Below are positions 1-5,303 of a stretch of DNA of 5,303 nt, piece after piece. Positions within the stretch are counted from its first letter, which is position 1. Every line of letters begins with the position of its first letter. The notes beneath the pieces are model-generated. The model was not told the origin of the DNA. It was given only the letters and a program-made list of their open reading frames with translations, and searched no databases. This DNA comes from Actinomycetota bacterium (GTDB lineage: Bacteria > Actinomycetota > Actinomycetes > Actinomycetales > Microbacteriaceae). The stretch spans positions 1 through 5,303 of the forward strand of contig JAHIOK010000325.1 in the NCBI GenBank assembly GCA_018895315.1, given 5' to 3'. The translations under genes and the position numbers were made by a program.

Positions 1-122
1 GGAGGCACTTGAGGCCGGGTCGAGGAATGGGTCTCGGTTGACGTTGATCGAGGCCAGATCGCCACGACGAGAAGACCGATCACAACCAGGAAGAGCAGGA
101 ACCACCGAGACTGTGCCTGCAT
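1..122 (-). CDS. N-terminus of a membrane-anchored exported protein, possibly TlpA-like redoxin (partial)
   Basis: Only the first 40 codons are visible; the gene continues beyond the left edge. The ATG at 122-120 is preceded by a strong ribosome binding site (GGAGGAA on the minus strand, 132-126), which decides the start. The protein begins MQAQSRW, followed by a hydrophobic helix at about residues 8-23, then WPR and a Ser/Thr-rich linker. This is the pattern of a signal anchor or uncleaved signal peptide with a short linker to an extracytoplasmic domain. There is no lipobox Cys in the visible part. From memory, actinobacterial TlpA/ResA-type thioredoxins often start this way, so a thiol-disulfide protein is my guess, but no catalytic motif is in view. 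It has its own upstream region with a palindrome and promoter-like hexamers. That a gene exists here is well supported; the function is weak. Confidence 0.62.
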   Translation of the reverse strand, partial: MQAQSRWFLLFLVVIGLLVVAIWPRSTSTETHSSTRPQVP

Positions 123-166
123 GCACTTCCTCCAAGCGTGGTGCGGTGAACCGGGACAACACTGAA

Positions 167-185
167 CTACTATTGTGCATAGTAG
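167..185. promoter_or_regulatory. Operator-like perfect inverted repeat CTACTAT-N5-ATAGTAG
   Basis: Two perfect 7-bp arms are separated by 5 bases (TGTGC), in a locally AT-richer stretch 45 bases upstream of the minus-strand start at 122. The arm on the minus strand doubles as a TACTAT -10 hexamer, and the other arm gives a TACTAT on the plus strand. A dimeric repressor bound here would block transcription leftwards and perhaps rightwards too. The TACTA/TAGTA half-sites are reminiscent of BlaI/CopY-family operators in actinobacteria. That family assignment is an inference from memory, and no such regulator gene is in the window. Confidence 0.5.
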
Positions 186-206
186 ACATATGGTTCGTTC
201 TGTCGC
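179..206 (-). promoter_or_regulatory. Predicted promoter of the minus-strand gene at 1-122
   Basis: On the minus strand a GCGACA hexamer (206-201) and a TACTAT hexamer (184-179) are separated by 16 bases. This fits a SigA-type promoter with a weak -35 and a good -10. The -10 lies inside the inverted repeat at 167-185. Transcription would start near 172, giving a leader of roughly 50 bases before the ATG at 122. It is read by eye only. Confidence 0.35.
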
Positions 207-250
207 CCCCGCCAACCAGAGGCGGGATCCGAACCCGAGAATCGAGCATC

Positions 251-616
251 GTGAAACGCCAGTCCGCTCCGAAGGGCCGTATCAATCCACCAGTCAGCCC
301 AGAAATTGCGGCACTGGGTGCCCATCAAGCACCGCAGACGCGCGTGGCGCGGATCAACCGTGTAGCACGGTCAAAGCTCGTGCGTCTGGTGATGTACTAC
401 ACCGCGGTTCGACTCGCCCTGATCGCCGGCCTCGCAGTGATCATCATGGGAATCAACGCCATACTCGAACTCGAAATCCCCGGTGTGTTAGCACTGTTCG
501 GGGCGGTGCTGCTCGGATTCGCCATCTCTGCGATCGCGTTCCGGTCATTGCGCCGCCGGATCAATGAAGAAGTGATGGTCGTAGATGAAAAACGGCGTGC
601 AATGCGCACCCGGTGA
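251..616 (+). CDS. DUF4229 family small membrane protein
   Basis: The C-terminal 80 residues fit the actinobacterial DUF4229 family. A basic start is followed by YYTAVRLAL, a first hydrophobic helix, a short ELEIPG turn, a second helix, then SLRRRINEE and a charged tail with VDEKRR. The role of the family is unknown. The start is uncertain. GTG at 251 gives 121 residues with a basic, proline-containing N-terminal extension; GTG at 344 or 380 would give shorter forms nearer the usual family length. None has a good ribosome binding site. The frame stays open upstream of 251, but that part lies over the minus-strand gene and its promoter and does not look coding. An extended hairpin overlaps the stop. 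The family call for the core 380-616 is fairly safe; the 5' end is not. Confidence 0.65.
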   Translation: MKRQSAPKGRINPPVSPEIAALGAHQAPQTRVARINRVARSKLVRLVMYYTAVRLALIAGLAVIIMGINAILELEIPGVLALFGAVLLGFAISAIAFRSLRRRINEEVMVVDEKRRAMRTR

Positions 617-640
617 AGGGTTCCCTCCGGTTAGGTGCGC
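604..640 (+). terminator. Extended hairpin overlapping the DUF4229 stop, terminator-like
   Basis: GCGCACC (604-610) pairs perfectly with GGTGCGC (634-640). Inside it, CGG (611-613) can pair with CCG, and AGGG (617-620) with CCCT (623-626) across a two-base TT tip, giving one long interrupted stem. The stop codon of the DUF4229 gene (614-616) lies in the left arm. No T-run follows, which is common for actinobacterial terminator candidates but makes the call tentative. Confidence 0.4.
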
Positions 641-901
641 GTGAAAGCTCCAGTAACGAAAATGCCCAGCATCGGTGCCACAACCTGTCTTTTTTGGACG
701 TATGACCGCTCAAAGCTGCCTTCCTGGGTGATGCCGAGGGCGCGCGATCATGCATTGATTGGCATTGGGATGAAGATGTCAGGTGACGGGATCAGGTGCG
801 GAGTCGGCGGTATCCGTGGTGGTCTCGAGTTTCGGAATCGGTACAAGCTGCGGGATCAGGCGGACGAGACTCGAGCAGGCGCAGTACGGAGGACCGTTGA
901 G
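641..901. other. Stretch without a recognisable gene
   Basis: Reading frames exist on both strands but none has a convincing start, a ribosome binding site or a recognisable protein family. The predicted peptides are rich in Arg, Cys and Trp, as expected of chance frames in GC-rich DNA. It lies directly downstream of the truncated minus-strand frame ending at 902, so it may hold decayed remains of that gene. Confidence 0.4.
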
Positions 902-988
902 TCAGCTCGCCCTTGTGAGGAACCCCGGGGCTGCTGCTGGAGACGACCCTGTTGGGACCACCGGTGGGTGGCCGATACTTTCACTCAT
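902..988 (-). pseudogene. Possible remnant of the next operon gene (28 codons, truncated)
   Basis: An ATG at 988-986 overlaps the last codons of the upstream minus-strand gene (stop at 983-981) in the tight overlap typical of translational coupling. It encodes MSESIGHPPVVPTG, an Ala/Pro-rich stretch and GFLTRAS before a stop at 904-902. A soluble Pro/Ala-rich start ending in a basic LTRAS-type segment could be the cytoplasmic N-terminus of a transporter such as a cation diffusion facilitator, but the membrane part is absent in every frame I checked downstream. It may be a truncated gene or a chance frame. Confidence 0.27.
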
Positions 989-1319
989 CGCCCTCTACAT
1001 CAGCTGTGGGCGCAGCCATACCGAACGCACCCCTCAGTGCAGCAACGGTAGGAGCGCCACCGACCTCGCCCGTGGAATCTCGATAGAGCCTGCATGACAC
1101 GTTGGGGACCTGGTCCGGTTCGGCAAACGGATCGCGGCCGTCGACGAGCAACGTCGGCGATCCGGTCATGCCCGCAAGCCTTGCGGATCGAGGATCGTCG
1201 ACGATTACGTGGCGCAGTTCCCAATCGATGGACTCCTCCGCGAGAACGTGCTCGATCCGTTGTTCGAGGAGCTGCACGTTCGGGCAGTCCGGGACTTGCA
1301 AAATTTCAAGGTGCATCAT
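981..1319 (-). CDS. Small thioredoxin-fold / alkylmercury-lyase-like protein (112 aa)
   Basis: The protein begins MMHLEILQVPDCPNV and has a beta-alpha start with Cys12 in a CPNV motif. A cis-proline-type loop TGSPT lies at about residues 52-56, followed by LLVDGRDPF, SCRLYR with Cys76, and a final helix APTVAALRGAFG. This matches small actinobacterial proteins annotated variously as thioredoxin-like, alkylmercury-lyase-related or DF-family proteins, often encoded beside heavy-metal transporters. The active-site position is monothiol (CPNV, not CxxC), so classic disulfide reduction is unlikely; metal or thiol-adduct binding is an inference. The start is set by GGAGGA at 1330-1325, five bases before the ATG at 1319; the next ATG at 1316 is almost as good. 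The longer frame up to 1418 has no such site. It follows a broken metal ATPase on the same strand. Confidence 0.8.
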   Translation of the reverse strand: MMHLEILQVPDCPNVQLLEQRIEHVLAEESIDWELRHVIVDDPRSARLAGMTGSPTLLVDGRDPFAEPDQVPNVSCRLYRDSTGEVGGAPTVAALRGAFGMAAPTADVEGDE

Positions 1320-1784
1320 GGTGTTCCTCCGTCGGCGTGTGGTTTCGAGTATGCGGCAGTGCAGGACAGCTCGCGGTAAACGAAACCCAGGACTGGTAGG
1401 TCTGCATTTTCTCGGCAAGATCGTCAGGTATCGGCATCGGTGTCATAAGACCGGCACGAGTTCGTTCGGTGTTGCCCTCCGGATAGCGGCCCAGTGCGGA
1501 TCCCGGGGCGGCGACGACGATGATGCGAAGAACCTGCCCGACGGCTTCGCGGCAGTCACGCTGATGTAAGGCCAGGGGAGCATGGCGAGGTGGTTTGTGT
1601 GGCCATGGACAGGGCTGGGAGAGGACATGTGTGCGTTCGAGGTGATGCCAACGCTGGGTGTCATCGCTGGTGCGGCCGGCTGCGGTCCTCTTTGCGGGCC
1701 GAAACGCGACGGCGCTGTGTCGGTCGTGCAAGCGATGCGCTTCGTGTAGACACTGCGCAATTGTGCGAGCATTCGGTTCATCGG
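1320..1784. other. About 465 bases without a recognisable gene
   Basis: The minus-strand frame of the ATPase fragment stays open to 1443, and another minus frame runs from 1731 to 1306, but both read as unfamiliar His/Pro/Ser/Arg-rich text with no domain. On the plus strand a 40-codon frame at 1627-1749 (MCAFEVMP...) has a weak GGGAGAGG site just upstream, but it has no family resemblance that I recognise. The stretch separates the ATPase fragment from the intact thioredoxin-like gene and presumably replaced the ATPase C-terminus through deletion or rearrangement. The ribosome binding site of the 1319 gene lies at its left end. Confidence 0.45.
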
Positions 1785-2192
1785 ATGCAGAGCCGGCGGC
1801 AGGTGCTGCAGGTCTTCGCCCATCAGAGCAACATCGGCGGTCTCGATGGCCACGTCGGAACCCATCGCGCCCATGGCAATGCCCAAGTCGGCGGTGGCCA
1901 GGGCGGGGGCGTCGTTGACACCGTCCCCGACCATTGCCGTCGGGCGGTTCGCACGCAAGGTTTCCACGATCCGTGCCTTGTCCTCCGGGCGCAGGTCGGC
2001 GTGCACGTCGTCGATCCCGACGTCGGCGGCCAGCGCCTGGGCGGTGCGTTCGTTGTCGCCGGTGAGCATCGCGACGGTGTACCCGCCGCGTCGTAGCCCG
2101 GCGATCACCTCATGTGCTTCCGGTCGGAGCTCGTCTCGTACGGCGACTGCCCCGATGACGGTTCCGGCGCGCTCGATCCACGCCACGAGTTC
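1785..2192 (-). pseudogene. Internal fragment of a P1B-type heavy-metal-transporting ATPase
   Basis: The translated segment from ELVAWIERAG to LQHLPPALH is unmistakably the second half of the ATP-binding/phosphorylation domain of a P1B ATPase. It contains AVRDELRPEA, MLTGDN, DLRPEDKARIVE, the hinge motif VGDGVNDAPAL, and MGSDVAIETADVAL. The family is normally 600-750 residues, with an N-terminal metal-binding domain, six to eight membrane helices, a CPC-type translocation motif and the phosphorylated DKTGT. All of these are missing, as are the two C-terminal helices after HLPPALH. The frame stays open to 2321 and 1443, but outside 1785-2192 the reading does not resemble the family (2193-2321 is doubtful). 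It cannot be a working pump. CadA/ZntA-like Cd/Zn/Pb specificity is a guess from the domain style. Confidence 0.85.
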
Positions 2193-2315
2193 CCGAGACC
2201 TCTCACCGATGGCGTGGCCGCCGCACCCGGACTGAGTCGTCTCGACGGATGCGCCGACGTGTGCGTCGGCTACCCAGAAAGCGGTACCTCGCCTGGGCAC
2301 TCGACGACCCGGACG

Positions 2316-2335
2316 GCCCACCCCCTCGGGTGGGC
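2316..2335. repeat. Perfect GC-rich inverted repeat, 8-bp arms
   Basis: GCCCACCC (2316-2323) and GGGTGGGC (2328-2335) are separated by CCTC, forming a very stable small hairpin. It sits between the ATPase remnant (minus strand) and the promoter of the plus-strand cassette. It could insulate the cassette as a terminator, or be a G/C-tract operator related to those at 2366-2407. There is no T-run on either side. Confidence 0.4.
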
Positions 2336-2365
2336 GCCCGAGAGGAGCGAACGGCCTACCCGAGC

Positions 2366-2383
2366 GTATACCCCCAGGGGTAC
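2366..2383. promoter_or_regulatory. CsoR-family-type operator, site 1
   Basis: The core TACCCC-CA-GGGGTA (2369-2382) is a perfect inverted repeat around two central bases. TACCCC...GGGGTA with a C tract facing a G tract is the known operator type of the CsoR/RcnR/CstR repressors, which sense Cu(I), Ni/Co or persulfides. It lies 60 bases upstream of the MCYP gene. No other repressor family that I know uses this pattern as clearly. Confidence 0.75.
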
Positions 2384-2385
2384 TT

Positions 2386-2407
2386 GCATACCCCCCTGGG
2401 TATATGC
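2386..2407. promoter_or_regulatory. CsoR-family-type operator, site 2, with likely -10
   Basis: ATACCC (2388-2393) and GGGTAT (2398-2403) flank four bases, with outer GC...GC bases extending the symmetry. Its centre is 20 bases from that of site 1, so two tetramers could sit on the same DNA face. TATATG (2401-2406) is the best -10 candidate for the plus-strand cassette, which would place it inside the operator and the transcript start near 2413; no good -35 is visible. Repression by occlusion and release on ligand binding is the expected mode for the family. Confidence 0.7.
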
Positions 2408-2442
2408 AACAGTGGGTAGACGCTCGTCAGAAAGGACTGTCT

Positions 2443-2643
2443 ATGTGTTACCCCGTCCCGTGCCCGATATGCGACAAGATCGCGTGGGCAGGTTGCGATC
2501 GACATGTCGACGACGTCACGAAGGATGTTTCACGGCCTCGGCAGTGCACCTGCTCTGCTGAGACCGTTGGTCCTATCGATCGGCGCCAGCGCCTCGCGAT
2601 CGCTGTTTCGCCGCCAATCCCGGTCGCGAGTGCAAGGGCCTAA
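2443..2643 (+). CDS. Small Cys-rich MCYP protein, likely metal- or sulfur-binding (66 aa)
   Basis: The protein starts MCYPVPCPICDKIAWAGC, with Cys2, Cys7, Cys10, Cys18, His21, Cys35 and Cys37, and keeps the layout CPxC...WAGC..HVD...CTC. Short actinobacterial proteins of this pattern are known as uncharacterised small proteins. The spacing looks like a zinc-ribbon-like or copper-binding knuckle, so a cytoplasmic metal or thiol buffer is my inference. AGAAAGGA at 2429-2436, six bases before the ATG, favours this start over the in-frame ATG at 2404, which lies inside operator site 2. Relatives that I remember are about 40-60 residues; here the 29 residues after the CTC motif are Arg/Pro/Ala-rich and may be an extension gained by loss of a stop. 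It is the first gene after the operators and 75 bases ahead of the transporter gene. Confidence 0.75.
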   Translation: MCYPVPCPICDKIAWAGCDRHVDDVTKDVSRPRQCTCSAETVGPIDRRQRLAIAVSPPIPVASARA

Positions 2644-2718
2644 CCTTCCAATTGGGTCAGGTTTACCGAGGTCTAGCTCGCTCATTTGAATACCCCAGCC
2701 CGTATTTTAGGAGAAGTT

Positions 2719-4875
2719 ATGTCTGTGCCCGACACCGTGACGGCCACCGGTCGTGACGATCGTGATCGCGTATCTACACCCGGCATACTCGGACGCCTGG
2801 GAAGCGCGATGGTCGCACGCCGCCGATGGGTGTTCGGTGTCTGGCTGATCGCGCTTGTCGCGCTCGGATCTGCAGCGCCGTCGGTTTTTTCGTCACTGGC
2901 GGGTGCTGGGTGGCAAGCCAACGGATCCGAATCGGTCCAGGTCCGTGAACTCGCGCAACAGCATTTCGGCGGGAACTCCTCGGCCGCGGTTCAGGTGGTG
3001 GTCCATTCGGACACCGCGTCGATCGACGATCCCACCGTGCAGCAGAGACTCATCGACGTCACAGCTGTGTTCGACGGTGACACCCGGTTCGGTGCCGTCA
3101 TCGCCCCACAGCCTGGTATGACCATCAGCCCCGACGGCCACACCGGCATCCTCATCGCCGGCGCCAACGCAAACGCGGACGACATGGTCAAAGCCGTCGA
3201 CGATGTCAAAGACGAGCTGACCGCACTCTCCGGCGACGGTATCGAGGTCTATCCCACCGGATCCTCCGCGTTGTGGTCCGACTTCAACAAAGCCAACCAC
3301 GATGCGATGATTCAGGCTGAACTATTCTCTTGGCCAGTCACTTTGGCGATCATGGTGCTCGCATTCGGCTCCCTCGTCGCTGCCGGGCTGCCGCTGTTGC
3401 TCACAGTGGCCGGACTCGTCGCCTCCGCCGGCGGTTTGGTGCTGCTCAACGAGGTCACACCGATCTCGGTATGGGCGATGAATTTCGCGATGATGTTCGC
3501 CCTCGCTCTCGGCATCGACTACGCCTTGTTCATCGTCGCCCGCTTCCGCGACGCCCTCCGTACGGCCGATCCACGAGCAGCCGTTGCCGAAACCATGGAC
3601 ACCGCAGGCAAAGCGGTGCTCCTGTCCGGACTTACCGTCCTGGTCAGCCTCTCGGCAGTGCTGCTCGTTCCCGCACCGGCCGTGCGCACCATGGCCGTAG
3701 GCATCATGCTGGCCGTCACGTTCGTTCTGATCGCCACCATGACACTTCTTCCGGCCACGCTGGGCGCACTCGGCCCCAAGGTCAACGCAGCATCCCTGCC
3801 TTACGCGAAACGCCAACAGCACCGATCCCCGAAGTTCGCTGCGTGGGGCGAATTGCTTCACAAGTACCCATGGCCGTTCGCGCTGGTCTCCGTCGGCATC
3901 CTCGTCGCCCTGGCCTTACCTGTCCTGGGACTGAAGGTGGCAATGCCGTCCATCGCTGTCGTTCCCGACGATGCGCCCGTTCGGCAAGGTTACGAGTTGG
4001 TTCAGGCCCAGTTCGGTGACGGGGCACCCGGCGCGCTGCAGATAGTTGTCCCGTCTTCCGATGCGGCTGCTACCGCCGCGGCAGCGAGCAGCGTCGACGG
4101 GATCTCGATGGTCACCCCGCCCACACCATCAACAGACGATTCGAACTACACACTGCTGCAAGCGTTTCCTGCCGTGGACCCTTCCGCAGAGGCCATGGGC
4201 ACGATCCTCGGTGACCTACGCGCACAACTACCGGAGTCCGCGCTCGTCGGCGGCGCGCCAGCGGAGAACCTCGACCTGCAGCAAGCCCTGAACGACTACC
4301 TACCGTTGGTTATCGGGATCATCCTCGCCCTCGGCTTCATCCTGCTGCTCGTCGCTCTGCAGGCACCACTGATCGCGATCCTCGGCACCGCCGTCAGTTT
4401 GCTGTCGACCGCCGCAGCGTTCGGGGTTGCGAAGCTGATCTTCCAAGACGGACACGGATCGTCGCTGCTCGGCTTCACCCCTCAAGGTTTCCTCGACGGC
4501 TGGGGGCCGGTGTTCTTCTTCGCGATGATCTTTGCCATCGCCATGGACTACACCGTGTTCCTGCTCGCCACCGCGAAAGAACACTACGAGAAGACCGGGG
4601 ACCCGAAGGCTGCTCAGGTCGACGGCCTCGCGCACTCCGGACGCGTCATCTTCGCCGCTGCGGCGGTCATGGTCGCCGTGTTCTTCACCTTCGCGCTCTC
4701 CGATCCGCTCCCACCCAAGGAAATGGGCATCATCCTCGGCGTCGCGGTGTTGCTCGACGCCTTCCTGATCAGGCTGATCCTGCTCCCGGTCCTGCTCCGG
4801 CTGAGCGGTCACGCTGCATGGTGGGCACCGGGCTGGCTGCGCAGAATGTTGCCGTCGATCCGCTTCTCGCACTGA
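2719..4875 (+). CDS. MmpL-type RND family transporter (718 aa)
   Basis: A proton-driven inner-membrane exporter of the MmpL/YdfJ branch of the RND superfamily. TM1 is at about residues 37-54 after a basic MVARRRW segment, followed by a first periplasmic loop rich in VQVVVHSD-type porter strands. Five further helices follow, then a repeat of the same layout in the C-terminal half, about 12 helices in all. Each half keeps the proton-relay Asp-Tyr pair in its fourth helix: GIDYALF (Asp267) and AMDYTVF (Asp610). The length is normal for the short MmpL class and the frame is intact. TAGGAGAAG at 2708-2716 sets the ATG at 2719; the ATG at 2686 lacks such a site. The substrate cannot be deduced. The CsoR-type operators upstream suggest induction by copper or reactive sulfur rather than a lipid-export role. 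The DUF2892 gene follows after 26 bases. Confidence 0.93.
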   Translation: MSVPDTVTATGRDDRDRVSTPGILGRLGSAMVARRRWVFGVWLIALVALGSAAPSVFSSLAGAGWQANGSESVQVRELAQQHFGGNSSAAVQVVVHSDTASIDDPTVQQRLIDVTAVFDGDTRFGAVIAPQPGMTISPDGHTGILIAGANANADDMVKAVDDVKDELTALSGDGIEVYPTGSSALWSDFNKANHDAMIQAELFSWPVTLAIMVLAFGSLVAAGLPLLLTVAGLVASAGGLVLLNEVTPISVWAMNFAMMFALALGIDYALFIVARFRDALRTADPRAAVAETMDTAGKAVLLSGLTVLVSLSAVLLVPAPAVRTMAVGIMLAVTFVLIATMTLLPATLGALGPKVNAASLPYAKRQQHRSPKFAAWGELLHKYPWPFALVSVGILVALALPVLGLKVAMPSIAVVPDDAPVRQGYELVQAQFGDGAPGALQIVVPSSDAAATAAAASSVDGISMVTPPTPSTDDSNYTLLQAFPAVDPSAEAMGTILGDLRAQLPESALVGGAPAENLDLQQALNDYLPLVIGIILALGFILLLVALQAPLIAILGTAVSLLSTAAAFGVAKLIFQDGHGSSLLGFTPQGFLDGWGPVFFFAMIFAIAMDYTVFLLATAKEHYEKTGDPKAAQVDGLAHSGRVIFAAAAVMVAVFFTFALSDPLPPKEMGIILGVAVLLDAFLIRLILLPVLLRLSGHAAWWAPGWLRRMLPSIRFSH

Positions 4876-4901
4876 CCATTACAACACCTCACGGAGGAAT
4901 C

Positions 4902-5153
4902 ATGACCGATCCGAACATCACGCATTCGAGCACGTCTGCCGGGTGGCCGATCGAACGTATCGTCCCCGCACTGGCCGCCGGCGTCACCGCGACGGGCCTG
5001 ACCCTCGGCGAACTCCACGCACCACGGTGGAGGCTGCTCAGCGCCTTCGCCGCCGCGAACCTCGCCCTCTACGCCGCGGTCGGCTGGTGCCCGGCAAGTG
5101 CGCTTCTCACCAGAGCGGGCGTACCAAGTCTTCGCCACCCCCGAAGCGGATAG
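4902..5153 (+). CDS. DUF2892 family two-helix membrane protein (83 aa)
   Basis: After a polar start, the WPIER motif (residues 15-19) leads into a first helix at about 20-36. A short HAPRW loop and a second helix at about 46-60 follow, ending in GWCPASALLTRAG with Cys63. This is the DUF2892 layout, which also forms the membrane part of YgaP-type rhodaneses, where the conserved G-x-CP end follows the second helix. Function as a stand-alone protein is unknown; a link to thiol or sulfur handling is inferred from that fusion. GGAGGAA at 4893-4899 (GGAGG core 4893-4897) gives a clear start. The gene lies 26 bases after the transporter stop, so co-transcription is very likely. The C-terminal tail after residue 73 is short and basic. 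Confidence 0.85.
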   Translation: MTDPNITHSSTSAGWPIERIVPALAAGVTATGLTLGELHAPRWRLLSAFAAANLALYAAVGWCPASALLTRAGVPSLRHPRSG

Positions 5154-5197
5154 GCACACAATTGCCGCAGTTCGACGAACGGAAGGAATTCTCCACC

Positions 5198-5303
5198 ATG
5201 ACCATCGCACTCTCGACCACCTTGACCGACACCGACTTCGAGACGGCGGTCACCGCCACCAAAGCAGCACTGTCCGAGCAAGGCTTCGGTGTGCTGACCG
5301 AAA
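5198..5303 (+). CDS. DUF302 domain protein, N-terminal part (cut by window edge)
   Basis: Thirty-five codons are visible: a first strand MTIALSTTL, then DTDFETAVTATKAALSEQGFGVLTE. The amphipathic helix with F..AV....AL..QGFGVLTE is the hallmark N-terminus of DUF302 proteins. These are small cytoplasmic alpha/beta domains of about 120-150 residues with no settled function, frequently found near CsoR-family regulators and metal- or sulfur-related genes. GGAAGGA at 5181-5187 lies ten bases before the ATG. A 44-base gap follows the DUF2892 stop with no terminator, so it is probably the next gene of the same operon. The catalytic or binding part lies outside the window. Confidence 0.85.
   Translation, partial: MTIALSTTLTDTDFETAVTATKAALSEQGFGVLTE

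Noticed and set aside
220..240. On the minus strand CGGGTTCGGATCCCGCC looks like a tRNA T-arm, which could mark a tRNA or an attachment site.
   Set aside because: No anticodon arm, D-arm or matching acceptor stem can be built upstream of it on the minus strand, and no CCA-like end fits. Chance, or at best a very short remnant.
38..250. Upstream extension of the DUF4229 reading frame to an ATG at 38.
   Set aside because: This part overlaps the minus-strand gene start and its promoter palindrome, has no ribosome binding site, and reads as non-family text.
783..1097. A plus-strand frame containing LALVRNPGAAAG resembles the NPGxAF motif of signal peptidase II (LspA).
   Set aside because: The surrounding residues lack the LspA membrane helices and catalytic Asp residues, and the segment is antisense to the minus-strand genes. 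Coincidence is more likely.
1590..2096. A long plus-strand frame of 168 codons.
   Set aside because: It is the antisense shadow of the ATPase fragment, rich in Arg, His and Gly, and has no ribosome binding site or family resemblance.
2642..2663. Weak inverted repeat AACCT...AGGTT around CCAATTGG after the MCYP gene, possible terminator.
   Set aside because: Only five outer pairs, with the inner palindrome out of register and no T-run. It is too weak to claim that transcription stops before the transporter gene.
3322..3861. Long minus-strand and second plus-strand frames within the transporter gene (also 3330-4019 and 4300-4872).
   Set aside because: They are shadows of the MmpL reading frame. 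Their translations are low-complexity Glu/Gly/Arg/His-rich text, as expected from GC-rich codon usage.

Overview
The window is GC-rich, with strong GGAGG-type ribosome binding sites and several small families typical of Actinobacteria (DUF4229, an MmpL-type RND transporter, a short MCYP Cys-rich protein, DUF2892, DUF302). The protein families and codon use suggest a Rhodococcus/Gordonia/Mycobacterium-type organism. The mixture of intact genes, broken metal-resistance genes and gene-poor stretches suggests an accessory region such as a plasmid or island; this is inference.

Left part (1-640). A minus-strand gene runs off the left edge. Only its N-terminal membrane anchor is visible, and it may be an exported thiol-redox protein. 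Its upstream region holds a perfect 7-bp inverted repeat that overlaps a plausible promoter, so it looks repressor-controlled. A plus-strand DUF4229 membrane protein follows, and an extended terminator-like hairpin overlaps its stop codon.

Middle part (641-2321). This is a degraded minus-strand heavy-metal locus. Reading leftwards it holds an internal fragment of a P1B-type metal-transporting ATPase (ATP-binding domain only), about 470 bases with no recognisable gene, an intact small thioredoxin-fold / alkylmercury-lyase-like protein, and the overlapping start of a further reading frame that stops after 28 codons.

Right part (2340-5303). A well-preserved plus-strand cassette starts at two tandem CsoR-family-type operators (C/G-tract palindromes 20 bp apart). 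It then encodes a small Cys-rich MCYP protein, a 718-residue MmpL/RND transporter, a DUF2892 two-helix membrane protein and a DUF302 protein cut by the window edge. The spacing and common strand suggest one regulon or operon. The operator type points to copper(I) or reactive-sulfur (persulfide) sensing, but the CsoR-family regulator gene is not in the window and the substrate of the transporter cannot be read from the sequence. This cassette is the most interesting system here.
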